Source of the DNA: UBA2588 sp002339805
GTDB taxonomy: Bacteria > Chloroflexota > Dehalococcoidia > Lucifugimonadales > UBA3495
Reading direction: 5' to 3'
Length of the DNA stretch: 64,000 bases
NCBI GenBank assembly: GCA_045562555.1
Contig: JBJKVO010000015.1
Span: 434,001-498,000 of the forward strand
Part shown: one piece after another, positions 18,365-27,962 of the stretch
Layout of the letters: each line of letters begins with the position of its first letter
Position numbering within the stretch: position 1 is the first letter of the stretch
Made by a program: the position numbers and the translations under genes
Notes under the pieces: model-generated
Told to the model about the DNA's origin: nothing
The model's database searches: none
Seen by the model: the letters and a program-made list of their open reading frames with translations, nothing else

Positions 18365-19554
18365 ATTGATTGATTGCATCCTCCATTAAGAATTCAACAT
18401 TTTTCGCAACTAAGTCGTAAGAATATAATTCTAGAACTTTTTTTCGGGCAACTTCTCCTAGTTCTGTACGAAGTTCTTTTGACTCAATTAAGCGTTGCAG
18501 ATGACTTCGTAAATCTTTAACGTTTCCCGTTTCATAGCAAGTTCCTATTCCAAGTTTGGATCTTGCTTTTCCCCATGGCAGGTCAGTTATGATCACAGGA
18601 GTGCTACAAGCTGAGGCTTCAATACAACTCAAAGAAGATTCGCCAGGGTAGACACAAATGTCTGACATTTTCATCAAGGAGGGCAGTTGGGTGATTGGTA
18701 CAAAAGATATGGTAAGCACTCTATTAGACACACTAGATAATTGGAAAGGTTCCATACATTGTTTTATGAAGGCAGAATTACCCCCTCCTACAAAAATCAG
18801 CCATAAACTAGGGTCGTCAATCATTAGTGGCAACATGGCTTCAGTTAATATGTCGGTTCCTTTTTCTTGTGATAGTTTCCCTGTTTGCATTATTATTGTT
18901 GCATCATCAGGAATGCCATAGTATGTTCGAGTTCGTGGTGATGATTTAAGGTCGTCTCCAAATATATCAGTATCTATTCCAAAATCTAATTTGCCTACTT
19001 TAGCTGGATTTATACCTTGTTGAGTAATCATAAATTCGCATGATTCATCACTCATACCTAGGAAGGAAGAAACGTTTTTATTTAAGTATATTTTGGTTAA
19101 TAGCTTGAGAGCGAAGTAATACATTCTAGCAAGAATCCCAGATCTTTGAGCAACAAAAGCCATATGATTGTCCATTATCAATGGTATACGGAGCTTTTTT
19201 GAAATGTTAACTAATGCGAAAGCTAATGGAGAACTCGTACCGTGGCAGAAAATAATATCAGGGTTAATCTGTTTAATCTTCATGAATAAGCCTGAGAGCC
19301 AGATACGTCTTTTGAATTCGAGTTTTACAGGCAGCCTATGAATGAAGAACATTCTCAATAGTTTCTGTTGATTCCCCAATATGCCGAGGACCTAATATAT
19401 GCTGCCAGGTGTTTTCATAGTCAGGTACTGGAGTGTATCTGTCTGAGGTTATTATATGAACTTCGTGCCCATGCTTAGCGTTCCATTTTGGGAGTATGAA
19501 TTCTTGGTAACCCATCTCTGGCATGACGTAATCTGCAACATGTAAAATGTTCAT
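18351..19554 (-). pseudogene. GT4 glycosyltransferase split by one frameshift
   Basis: Two frames together make one GT4 protein. Frame one (19554 to about 19345) gives the N-terminal MNILHVADYVMPEMGYQE... ending ...ESTETIENVLHS and a TAG. Frame two carries on with IHRLPVKLEFKRR, LMDNHMAF, MQTGKLSQEKGTDIL and ECTPV-like SACSTPVII, through to 18351. Dropping one base near 19345-19350 would join them as ENVLIHRLPVKLEF. So this is either a recent pseudogene, a sequencing error or, less likely, programmed frameshifting. The start forms a TAATG overlap with the SDR gene upstream. Confidence 0.75.
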
Positions 19555-20462
19555 TATCGCCTAGCCTGCGATATGTACCATTGTATGGTTTTTGCCAAAC
19601 CATCTTCCAACGTCCACATGGGTTGCCATGGTATATATTCCTTTGCATCTATTAGGTCACGAGGGCTCCCATATTTTAAATCCGATGTGTCATCAACGTT
19701 AAATTCGACCTGTTCTGGGTTTTTATCCATTAAGGTTAAGATTTGGTCAGTGATGTCTTTTACGGTGGTTGATGTATTTGTACCTACATAGATGGGTTCA
19801 GGAGGGCACGTTTCCAAACCTGCTAGTAAAATAGCGTTTACTACATCATCAATATACAGTACATCGCATTGTCTGTTGAGCTTCAGTTTTACGGGGGTCT
19901 CATTATTCATTAGGGAAGTAATTGTGTATGGAATTAGGTTTAAAAGATTCTGATTAGGTCCATATGTCATGCAAATATTCAATGGTGATATATTGGCATG
20001 ATAGTTCAATTTATATAATTGGCTATACAATGATGTAACTGTTTTAGACACAGAATAAGGAGTTTTAATTTCCGAGTTTTCTAGTATGGATCCGGGCATT
20101 ATTATTCTCGTTTCCGGGATATAGGTCATAGTGTGTTCGAGGATGTTTAATGTTGAAACTACATTATTTGTGTTTGCTTCTCTAATATTCTCGATTTCAG
20201 ATTGGCTAGAAACCCATCCAGCAAGATGAAAAATTATCGAATAAGATTGTCCTAGAAACAGGCTTCTACAAGATTCGAAGTCAGAGAGATTACAAAACTT
20301 GGTGTTCAAAGAAGATGAATTACTTCTACTAACACTAGTTACGTCTGCATTCAAAGTTTCCAATATTTTGATTAATCTTCGCCCTATGAACCCTGATCCA
20401 CCAGTAACTAGAACAGGTAATTTGCTGTATGGCTGCAGTTTTCTACTAGACCAGTCAATCAT
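19554..20462 (-). CDS. NAD-dependent epimerase/dehydratase (extended SDR)
   Basis: 302 aa. VLVTGGSGFIGRRL is the dinucleotide-binding loop, TPYSVSK gives the catalytic Tyr-Lys pair, and ICMTYGPNQN and VLYIDDVVNAI follow as in sugar SDRs. It is shorter than most UDP-sugar epimerases (about 320-340), like RmlD/GDP-sugar reductase-type members. Product unknown. It overlaps the membrane glycosyltransferase by 8 nt. Confidence 0.82.
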   Translation of the reverse strand: MIDWSSRKLQPYSKLPVLVTGGSGFIGRRLIKILETLNADVTSVSRSNSSSLNTKFCNLSDFESCRSLFLGQSYSIIFHLAGWVSSQSEIENIREANTNNVVSTLNILEHTMTYIPETRIIMPGSILENSEIKTPYSVSKTVTSLYSQLYKLNYHANISPLNICMTYGPNQNLLNLIPYTITSLMNNETPVKLKLNRQCDVLYIDDVVNAILLAGLETCPPEPIYVGTNTSTTVKDITDQILTLMDKNPEQVEFNVDDTSDLKYGSPRDLIDAKEYIPWQPMWTLEDGLAKTIQWYISQARR

Positions 20463-21753
20463 TAGATTTCCTGGCTCTATAATTTGCTAGAGGTTTCCAT
20501 CTTAATACAGATATAGTGGCTAATATTATTACCAGACTGTCTATTGGGAACCTAAACCTAGGTGAAGACCAAAAGATTATAGTGGTTATGTATGCATAGA
20601 ATATGATAGACATAAAAATCCAAAACTCCATTGACCTATAGAATCTAAATGAAGATACGAACAGAAGTAATATGGGAACCCAAACGATAAATAATATTAT
20701 GTCGTTCCTGGTTACCTGCGAGTCAAAAGGATCAGGCCTACTACCCCAGAAGTTTATGGTTCTTTCGAATAATATTTTGGGAACTATTTTGCCATTAGAG
20801 GATAATTCTTGTTTGATGGCTAAGAGGACGAAAGATTTTTGAGCCGCATACGAGGCGTTGTCGTTGGCAAGCTGCGCATATTTCAGAACATTTGTACTAT
20901 TTTTATCATATCCTCCTTCTTGAATGATAGGGCTATTGAAATCCCCATTAGATAAGATGAGTCCGTATGCAAGCCGAGTCTCCGTAGGTATAAAAGACCC
21001 GATGGAATTATAATTCCTGATTATTACTGGAGATGTAATTATAACGATTGTAGCGACTATAATTATCCACTGTCTTATATTTATGAAAGTGTTTGTTGTG
21101 GTTGCTTTTATTACAATACTTGAAATCATAATAAGTATGGGAAGGTATACGTAAGAAGATCTAGATAACATCAAACATGAAAATGAAATTCCGATAGTGA
21201 TTATTAAGCTTATTTTAGAGTATTCCCGGATTGTTATTAATAGTAACGCAACAATAGTGATTAAAAGGGCGGTCAGGCTTTCTGTGAGTATTAGGCCAGA
21301 ATACCAGATGGCTGGAGGGTAAAATACCCACACAAGAGATGGTATTAGAGATTGTGAGTGAGTGAGCATGAACGCTTTCTTACTTAAATAATAAATGGAT
21401 ATTGGAGTGATCGAAGAAACTAATGCTAAAAGTATTCTGATTGAATGTATCCCGAGGTCCTGGAAGGGACTGATAATGATGCTTAATAATAATGGCCTTG
21501 TACTAGGAGCATCAGAAGATATCCAACTTGCACCTGATTTTATATAGCTTGCTAATGCTAAATAATCTGGTTCGTCATCCCAGGCTATTGCTGGATCTGG
21601 CCAGTACAGCTCTAAGAATAGGATTCTGATTAAAGCGCTTAATAAAAACAAGCCTATTAGTACTTGAACATGCCTATGCAGTAAAATTTTGAGAATATTA
21701 TATTGTCGGTAATTTATGATTGTATGAGTTTCTTGGAGGATTGTATTCGGCAT
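20455..21753 (-). CDS. GT39/ArnT-like integral membrane glycosyltransferase
   Basis: 432 aa with around ten hydrophobic segments (for example VLIGLFLLSALIRILFLELY and ALLITIVALLLI). WDDEPDYLALA after the first helix is the acidic extracytoplasmic-loop motif of polyprenyl-phosphate-sugar-dependent GT-C enzymes (PMT/ArnT). It would transfer a sugar from a lipid carrier outside the cytoplasmic membrane. The next gene, a dolichyl-phosphate-mannose-synthase-like GT2, could make that lipid-linked donor. The 40-nt overlap with the GT2 gene is long, but no later ATG precedes the first helix. Confidence 0.78.
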   Translation of the reverse strand: MPNTILQETHTIINYRQYNILKILLHRHVQVLIGLFLLSALIRILFLELYWPDPAIAWDDEPDYLALASYIKSGASWISSDAPSTRPLLLSIIISPFQDLGIHSIRILLALVSSITPISIYYLSKKAFMLTHSQSLIPSLVWVFYPPAIWYSGLILTESLTALLITIVALLLITIREYSKISLIITIGISFSCLMLSRSSYVYLPILIMISSIVIKATTTNTFINIRQWIIIVATIVIITSPVIIRNYNSIGSFIPTETRLAYGLILSNGDFNSPIIQEGGYDKNSTNVLKYAQLANDNASYAAQKSFVLLAIKQELSSNGKIVPKILFERTINFWGSRPDPFDSQVTRNDIILFIVWVPILLLFVSSFRFYRSMEFWIFMSIIFYAYITTIIFWSSPRFRFPIDSLVIILATISVLRWKPLANYRARKSND

Positions 21754-22433
21754 TTTAGAATTGTAATTAAAGAGGCCAAGCCATCTTTCCAGGCGTTTAA
21801 TTTTTTACCCTCTGATTTTGTGCGTGGATAGTAAGAGATTCTATTTTCCAGTAATAATCCATTCAGGCGTAATGTTTTGACTACTATCTCAAAATCCAAG
21901 TTAAATCCTGTATTATTTAATTTGACCGCTTTAATGAAAGAGGCTTTCATTAGTTTCATAGCTGTTGCAGGATCAGTTATCTTACTTCCATATAGGATAT
22001 TTATTATTTTTGTTAGTACAGCTACGCCTATATAATTTTGCAAATATTTGTAAGAAATATTGCCTCCTCCTAAAACCCTGCTACCTAAGGCTAGGTCACC
22101 GTTTTGGTGTTGTATATTTTCGAGCAATGGCATTATGTCTGACGCACTATATTCAAGGTCAGGATCATGTATCAGTATATAATCACCTTGAGCTTTTGCT
22201 ATTCCTAAGCGTATTGAACCACCTTTGCCAAGATTCATTTCGTTAAAAATCTTAATCGTATGGGGTGCCTCGAGTGATTGGATCCATTGCTTTGTGCCAT
22301 CAGTAGAATTATTATCAATAATAATTACTTCATATTTAATTTTAGATAAACTCAATACTTCTTGTAGTTCTAAGAAAGCGCGGTCTATCCGACCTTGTTC
22401 ATTGTAGGCGCATAATATTATAGACAGTAACAT
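21714..22433 (-). CDS. GT2 glycosyltransferase, polyprenyl-phosphate-sugar synthase-like
   Basis: 239 aa GT-A fold. LSIILCAYNEQGRI, IIDNNSTDGTKQWIQ, GKGGSIRLGIAKAQGDYILIHDPDLEY (DPD metal site) and ALGSRVLGG match the Dpm1/DPMS-like GT2 group. No C-terminal membrane helices are seen. It likely links a sugar to polyprenyl phosphate for the adjacent GT39-like enzyme, an inference from gene pairing. Confidence 0.85.
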   Translation of the reverse strand: MLLSIILCAYNEQGRIDRAFLELQEVLSLSKIKYEVIIIDNNSTDGTKQWIQSLEAPHTIKIFNEMNLGKGGSIRLGIAKAQGDYILIHDPDLEYSASDIMPLLENIQHQNGDLALGSRVLGGGNISYKYLQNYIGVAVLTKIINILYGSKITDPATAMKLMKASFIKAVKLNNTGFNLDFEIVVKTLRLNGLLLENRISYYPRTKSEGKKLNAWKDGLASLITILKCRIQSSKKLIQS

Positions 22434-22462
22434 AAATTTAATATCTGGATTCTAACTAGATT

Positions 22463-23782
22463 CTATGCTGAGTTAACGAATTGAGATATTGTATCGTGAA
22501 TGTAATTCAACATATCTTTGGTAATGCCGGGGTAAATTCCTACCCAAAATGTATTTTCAGCCACTAGGTCTGTATTTTCTAGAGTCCCAATTTGTCTGTA
22601 TGTTATGTTTTTGTAGGCTGGTTGCCTTAATAAATTTCCTCCAAATAATAATCGAGTCCCAATTTTAGACTGCTCTAGAAATGTAGTAATCTCCCGCCTA
22701 TCAAACTTGCACTGTTTTTTGAGAGTAAGTGGATATCCAAACCAAGATGGATCACAATTATCTAATGATTCAGGTAGGATAAAGTAATCTTCTAGTGATT
22801 TCATTTTGGAATGTAAGTGTGTGAAATTATTTTTTCGTATTTTTATGAAATTATCTAATTTATCGAGTTGAGCATTCCCAATTGACGCTTGAAAGTCAGT
22901 CATTTTCAAATTGTATCCAATGTGGGAATATACGTATTTGTGGTCATAACCGAAAGGTAAGTTTTCAAATTGCCACTGGAATCGTTTCCCACAAGTATCG
23001 TCTTTGCCTGGCTCGCACCAGCAGTCTCGTCCCCACTCTCTGTATGATTCGACTAATACTTTTAAAGATGGATTATTAGTGAATACACACCCTCCTTCTC
23101 CTGTGGTTATGTGATGAGCAGGGTACATACTTAGTGTGGATAAGTCACCAAAAGTACCTGTTAATTCACTATTAATTGTTGACCCTAGGGCATCACAGTT
23201 ATCTTCAATGAACCATAGGTTTTTTTGATTCGCTAAATTTTTAATTTCTAATGCGTCATACGGGTTCCCTAAAGTATGGGCGATAAATATACCTCGGGTT
23301 TTGGGCCCAATAGCTTCACTGATTGAATCTATAGAAGGATTGTAATATCCGATCTCGGTATCTATAAAAACTGGCACCAAGTTATTTTGAATGATTGGAT
23401 TAACTGTAGTAGGGAATCCTGCTGCTACAGTGACAATCTCGTCCCCGGGTACTAATTTTAGAGTTCCTAATTTGTCTGAGGTCAATGCGCTAACTGCCAG
23501 TAAATTTGCAGATGACCCTGAATTGCATAATATCGCATGTCTAACATTCATGAATTTTGCTAAATTACGTTCAAATTGATTGGCATGCCGTCCAGAAGTC
23601 AGCCACATATCCAGTGCCGCATCTATACTGTTAATCAATTCTGAGGAGTCGATGACTTTACCTGATACAGGTATATAATCGACACCGACTTCAAACGGTT
23701 TGGCAACGTATTGAGCATCATAAAACTCTTGAGCCAAGTCAAAAATATTATTTCGAATTTCATTTAAATGTGAATCAGACAT
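22463..23782 (-). CDS. rfbH: CDP-4-keto-6-deoxyglucose-3-dehydrase (E1)
   Basis: 439 aa PMP-dependent member of the aminotransferase fold that removes the C3 hydroxyl of CDP-4-keto-6-deoxyglucose, towards 3,6-dideoxyhexoses. Two hallmarks of E1 are visible. The PLP lysine of the fold is replaced by His223 (YPAHHITTGEGG). Four cysteines, C196, C254, C256 and C264, have the C-x57-C-x1-C-x7-C spacing of the E1 [2Fe-2S] cluster. The enzyme needs an E3 (RfbI/AscD-type) reductase, which is not in this window. Its upstream partners rfbG and rfbF are broken here. It overlaps the rfbG remnant by 8 nt. Confidence 0.95.
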   Translation of the reverse strand: MSDSHLNEIRNNIFDLAQEFYDAQYVAKPFEVGVDYIPVSGKVIDSSELINSIDAALDMWLTSGRHANQFERNLAKFMNVRHAILCNSGSSANLLAVSALTSDKLGTLKLVPGDEIVTVAAGFPTTVNPIIQNNLVPVFIDTEIGYYNPSIDSISEAIGPKTRGIFIAHTLGNPYDALEIKNLANQKNLWFIEDNCDALGSTINSELTGTFGDLSTLSMYPAHHITTGEGGCVFTNNPSLKVLVESYREWGRDCWCEPGKDDTCGKRFQWQFENLPFGYDHKYVYSHIGYNLKMTDFQASIGNAQLDKLDNFIKIRKNNFTHLHSKMKSLEDYFILPESLDNCDPSWFGYPLTLKKQCKFDRREITTFLEQSKIGTRLLFGGNLLRQPAYKNITYRQIGTLENTDLVAENTFWVGIYPGITKDMLNYIHDTISQFVNSA

Positions 23783-24794
23783 TTGTATTGCCTAAGTAGT
23801 CTACGTACCATTTTATGGTTTGCTGTAATCCTTCTGACAAAGAATATTTTGGTCCCCAATTAAGTATCTGTCTAGCCTTTGAACTATTCAAGTACTGTGA
23901 ATGGATTTCACCTGTGGCCTGATTTTTTATAACTGGTGTTAGATGAGTTTGTTCCATATGCAAAGATATGGTATTTACTAAATCAAGTACGGATATCGGA
24001 TTGTTGTTGCCAAAATTAAAAGCTTGTCCTGGTGCTATGCCAGAGATAGTGGCTGAACTCAGGGTGATGTACGCATCGACGATATCTTCTACATATATAT
24101 AGTCTCTGAGATGAGTCCCATCGCTTCTTATTATCGGTGCTCTTTCATTAAATAGTTCGAGAATAGTCCCTGGTATTATACGATTCCAATTTAGATCTCC
24201 CCCTCCGTAAACATTCCCGCAGCGTGCGATGGAGATAGGCATGTCGTATGTTATCGCATACGATCTGGCTAATAAGTCTGTGCAGCTCTTAGAAACTTCG
24301 TATGGGTATAGACCATTTAAGCCCGTGTTTTCGGTATAAGGTAAGTCTTTGTGTGTGCCGTACGCTTTGTCGCTAGAAGCGACAACGATAATACCTTGAA
24401 TATTCGGATCGCCATATGAACGGCAAGCCTCCAGCAGGGTGTAGGTGCCGCGGACATTGGATTCAAATGTTGTGAAGTGGATCCTTGAATGCCGTTTCTA
24501 CAATGGCCTGAGCCCCTAGATGATAGATCAGATTGATATCGTGCTCTTGAATGAATTGATTTGAGTAGATTGATATCAGTGAGGGTTCCGTGAATATTAG
24601 TGGTTTTTGTCAGGGTGCTATGTCTTTTCCAGTTCCGGGTTTTTGTGGTCGTCCCATAATAAGTACGGTTGTATTAATCTGCAGTGTCTACTAACCGCTT
24701 GAGTAACCAGGATCCCTATAACGCCAGTCCCTCCTGTTACTAATACGTTTAATCCAGACAGGTTTGTGTATGACGGTGGCACCAAATCTTCCAT
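23775..24794 (-). pseudogene. rfbG: CDP-glucose 4,6-dehydratase, frameshifted
   Basis: The C-terminal half reads cleanly from about 24468: FESNVRGTYTLLEACR, IVVASSDKAYG, YEVSKSCTDLLARSYA (catalytic Tyr-x3-Lys) and RCGNVYGGGDLNWNRI through to the stop at 23775. Upstream the same protein continues in other frames. IQEHDINLIYHLGAQAIVE is cut off by an extra base near 24470. NIHGTLTDINLLKS shifts near 24555. DDHKNPELEKT ends in TAG at 24618. LSGLNVLVTGGTGVIG follows the ATG at 24794. So at least four to five indels are present while each segment stays recognisably RfbG-like. Either a pseudogene or a stretch of poor consensus. Confidence 0.85.
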
Positions 24795-25590
24795 GGAGCA
24801 GAGCCAGATTCCCACATGGAGCGTAGGAGGCGTAATTCTCTAAGAGTATCCATGGGTTGCCAGAAACCTTCGTGCTTGTAAGCTTCTAATTGGCCTTCAC
24901 TGGCCAATCGTTCCAATGGTTCCCGTCTCAAAAATTGTAGTCGTCATTCTAGGATATAGTTGAATACATCAGGTTCTAACACAAAGAACCCCCCATTTAT
25001 CCATCCTTCTCCGATTTGAGGCTTTTCGGAGAAGGATGTTACTGTGTTTCCGTCAAACTCCAGTCGCCCGAACCTGGATGGAGGACGGACTGCGGTGATT
25101 GTTGCAATCTTCCCATGAGACTTATGGAATTGGATTAATTGGTCGATATCTGATGTCAGCTACTCCGTCTCCGTACGTTAAAAGGAAAGGTTCATTTCCG
25201 ATGTATTCTTTCAGTTGTGAGGATCCTCCCTCCCTGTTTCGGTGGTTTTGCCAGTTTCAATGAGATTGACAGTCCAGTCTTGTCACTGGTCTTATTTATA
25301 TAGTCAATCAGTTTGGCCGTGTCTTAAGATTTACTACAGCGTGATGTCTTTAGCTAACGTGAATTGTAGTTGATGAAATACTGTTTAATTTGCTCTCCTT
25401 TGTAGCCCAGGGCTATACGTAGAAGTCTTTCATGCCCATAAGTGACTGTATATGTTCATGATGTGCCATAGGATTGGCCTGATCTCCGATTTCTACCATA
25501 GGTTTAGGTCTTACAGTCCGTTTCCTCCGATAGGCGTGTCCCTAGATCCCCCGGCTAATATGATTAGTTTTTAGTGGATCCGTCTTGACA
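24749..25590 (-). pseudogene. rfbF: Glucose-1-phosphate cytidylyltransferase, many frameshifts
   Basis: Pieced together from three frames. LGTRLSEET (25553-25527 area), RPKPMVEIGD, PILWHIMNIYSH, ALGYKGEQIKQYFINY, WTVNLIETGKTTETG, GNEPFLLTYGDGVADI, IATITAVRPPSRFGRL, EGWINGGFFVLEPD, DDYNF, and LRREPLERLASEGQLEAYK with GFWQPMDTLR and APWKIW at the end. The order and content are those of RfbF, which makes CDP-glucose from CTP and glucose-1-P. About ten indels are needed, several in homopolymers (T5 at 24930-24934, G5 near 25549-25553). No intact start was found near 25590. The end overlaps the rfbG start, as is common in intact rfbFG pairs. Confidence 0.8.
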
Positions 25591-25599
25591 TCTTTATAA

Positions 25600-26739
25600 T
25601 TACCTTAGATATTTTATTAGCGCTCGGCACTTTCCCACGTAGTTTCGTTGCAGCCTTTCGCCTGGCGTTTCCGGATATTCTATTAGCCAATTGGCCTCGT
25701 TTGTCAGTGTATTTTGGATGCTGGATTTCCAGTCTTCTAACTTATCAGCTTCTACTAATATCGCTACTTCATCATCTAACACTTCACGGAGAACTGGAAT
25801 ATCACTTGATATCAATGGTTTCCCTGAAGCCATATATTCGAAAGTCTTCATTGGACTCATCCATTGGGAAGTGTCACCTCCACCAGACACGGATACTTGT
25901 TGTTGGTATGGCATTATCAGGAGGTCGGCAATTGCATAATAGTAATGCAATTTAGAATTAGGTATAAAACCATAATAAACTAAATTTGATGTGCCCATTT
26001 GTAAAGATTTAGATTTCCTGTAAAGCACGTCTTTTTCTGTACCTCCTATGATTATGAAATCTATTTCAGGCAATGTTTGTGCTAGTTGTTCAATTAGGTC
26101 AATTCCTCGTCCTTCGTATAAATGCCCTACATACATAACGATTTTTCTACTAGGATTCAAATTCAGTTTGACCTTTGTTTCAACCGAGTCTAGATTTGAG
26201 TTAGCAAATCTTTCTATATCTATTGCGTCATGGTGAACTTCAATCATAAATTCGGATATATATGGATGTGTCTCTAGGAGCATATCTTTCAACTTTTGCG
26301 AGATTACCACGATTTTTTTTATAGAGTTACTTTTTGATACTTTTTTTAGAATCCAATTACTTTTTTTCGTAGTGGGAAGGAAATGAAGTTCCAAGATAAA
26401 TTGGATGTTACACCAGTGAGCTGATAATGCACCTCTTAGACTACGAGTATATATAAGATCCGGTTTTGCCTTAAGGACATTTAAAGATACTGTGAAATCA
26501 TAATCTATATGCTTAATTGATCTATGACTTGAATGACATAACACTTTGAAATCAGATGAAACTCCATAAAGTTCTGTTAAATTTGTATTTGGTGCTATCT
26601 GTGATTTATTCGGTTTTTTTGCATGCAGTGTTGTTATGTGCCCTAAGTTTGTAAATGCTTCACACATTTTCATGACTTGGATTGAATTGGCAGATGTTGA
26701 AGGGATTATCGAATCGGACCAATACATTAGATTGTTCAC
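25600..26739 (-). CDS. Glycosyltransferase, GT4 family
   Basis: 379 aa. The N-terminus MYWSDSIIPSTSANSIQVMKMCEAF and the donor-domain segments MYVGHLYEGRGIDLIEQLA and PMKTFEYMASGKPLISSDIPVLREVL identify a GT4 enzyme. A GTG start at 26739 has AGGA 7 nt upstream; an ATG four codons later is the alternative. Intact, unlike the neighbouring rfbF and rfbG remnants. Sugar unknown. Confidence 0.85.
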   Translation of the reverse strand: MNNLMYWSDSIIPSTSANSIQVMKMCEAFTNLGHITTLHAKKPNKSQIAPNTNLTELYGVSSDFKVLCHSSHRSIKHIDYDFTVSLNVLKAKPDLIYTRSLRGALSAHWCNIQFILELHFLPTTKKSNWILKKVSKSNSIKKIVVISQKLKDMLLETHPYISEFMIEVHHDAIDIERFANSNLDSVETKVKLNLNPSRKIVMYVGHLYEGRGIDLIEQLAQTLPEIDFIIIGGTEKDVLYRKSKSLQMGTSNLVYYGFIPNSKLHYYYAIADLLIMPYQQQVSVSGGGDTSQWMSPMKTFEYMASGKPLISSDIPVLREVLDDEVAILVEADKLEDWKSSIQNTLTNEANWLIEYPETPGERLQRNYVGKCRALIKYLR

Positions 26740-26740
26740 A

Positions 26741-27958
26741 TTAAAATCCTAAGACTTTTTTAATAGCTTTTGGCAAATAGTACCGTCCAATGAAGCATTT
26801 TTGGAAAAAATTATCTATTATTGTTTTGTTTAATGATCCATATGGACTCAGTATTTGGTCTTGTAACTGTGAAGGATCGATTGCATCCATTATTTTTTGA
26901 ATCGCAAGGAGTGCTGTTCCGCGCATTCCCGATTCTCCCATCCCTTGATGTAAATGGTATTTGGCGAATGTGATAGTGTTAAACTCTTGTGTGATTTTAT
27001 GTGGCATGGATGATGGTGAAAACATAGTTTGGGCTTTACTACCTGGAATGGTTTGTAGAGAACGAGCTAGCTTTTGAGCTGCGTCCTTAACTGATGAGCC
27101 ACAATATAGTGCCGAAGGTTTTACGTAAGGTCCGAAAGTTTTGCTTTTTCCTTGGGTGCTGTAACTATGGAAGTCTATGTATACATTGGGTGGAAATTCC
27201 TTTAGAAATTCCCAAAAGTAATAGGCCTCTGGGCAAATTTCGGGTTCATTGTTCAGAAATTCCCAGAAGAAATTTATACCATTAGTATTACAGCCGTTGG
27301 TTCCGATAATAAACCCATCGGGGTTAAGGATGGGCACGATTATTATATCGAATATGTCTGTATATTGATGCCCACTTGTCGTGATCCATTCAGCTATAGC
27401 AATCGTAGCAATTGTATCTCCTTCTGCAGGGTGAGAACCTGAGCTTATACAAATCAAAGGACGACTCAAATCGCGTTTTTCAAATAGCTTATAAGCCAAT
27501 AGGTCCTGTTGATTGGCACTGAGTCCATATTTGATAGATTCTAACAAGTTGGTTTTTTCTAATTCATGAAACCTTTGGTTAATTGGTGTGAGCGGGCTCC
27601 ACATTGTATTGGATAGGTATATTACACCGTAGCTAGGGATGTTGATATCAAACTTGTATCCTTCAGGTATAGGTTCAATGATTAATGAAGATTTGGTAAA
27701 ACGGTGATTAGGAGAGTCGGACTGCCAAATTATCTGAGGTACTGGCTTGTTGGTTTGGAGCATAGTTATGGTTACTTGTTCTGCTTGCTCAGTGTTATTT
27801 TGTAACCCAAAATTAAAATGAAGGTTGTAGTCATGAGTTTCATAGTCAATGTATACAAGAGGCTCCATCTGTAAGTTGCATATTAAATTATTATTTGACC
27901 ATTCATAGCTTCCTAACGAATGGCCTTCGTGTTGTTTAACAATTGATATGTTTTCCAT
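26741..27958 (-). CDS. Zinc carboxypeptidase-like protein (peptidase M14)
   Basis: 405 aa. An N-terminal beta-rich domain (about 1-120) precedes an M14 catalytic domain. GSHPAEGD supplies the zinc ligands His176 and Glu179, and FHS supplies His264. The conserved NPDG (212-215) and NGCNTNGINFFW are also present, matching the cytosolic carboxypeptidase/M14 pattern. No signal peptide is seen, so it is probably cytoplasmic. A peptidase is unexpected between glycosyltransferases; it may trim a peptide or deacylate an amide-linked sugar substituent. Gaps to its neighbours are 1 and 4 nt, so it belongs to the operon. Confidence 0.82.
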   Translation of the reverse strand: MENISIVKQHEGHSLGSYEWSNNNLICNLQMEPLVYIDYETHDYNLHFNFGLQNNTEQAEQVTITMLQTNKPVPQIIWQSDSPNHRFTKSSLIIEPIPEGYKFDINIPSYGVIYLSNTMWSPLTPINQRFHELEKTNLLESIKYGLSANQQDLLAYKLFEKRDLSRPLICISSGSHPAEGDTIATIAIAEWITTSGHQYTDIFDIIIVPILNPDGFIIGTNGCNTNGINFFWEFLNNEPEICPEAYYFWEFLKEFPPNVYIDFHSYSTQGKSKTFGPYVKPSALYCGSSVKDAAQKLARSLQTIPGSKAQTMFSPSSMPHKITQEFNTITFAKYHLHQGMGESGMRGTALLAIQKIMDAIDPSQLQDQILSPYGSLNKTIIDNFFQKCFIGRYYLPKAIKKVLGF

Positions 27959-27962
27959 GATT

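Noticed and set aside
19336..19379. Programmed ribosomal frameshift in the split GT4 gene
   Set aside because: No slippery heptamer followed by a clear stem-loop was seen; an ordinary indel is simpler.
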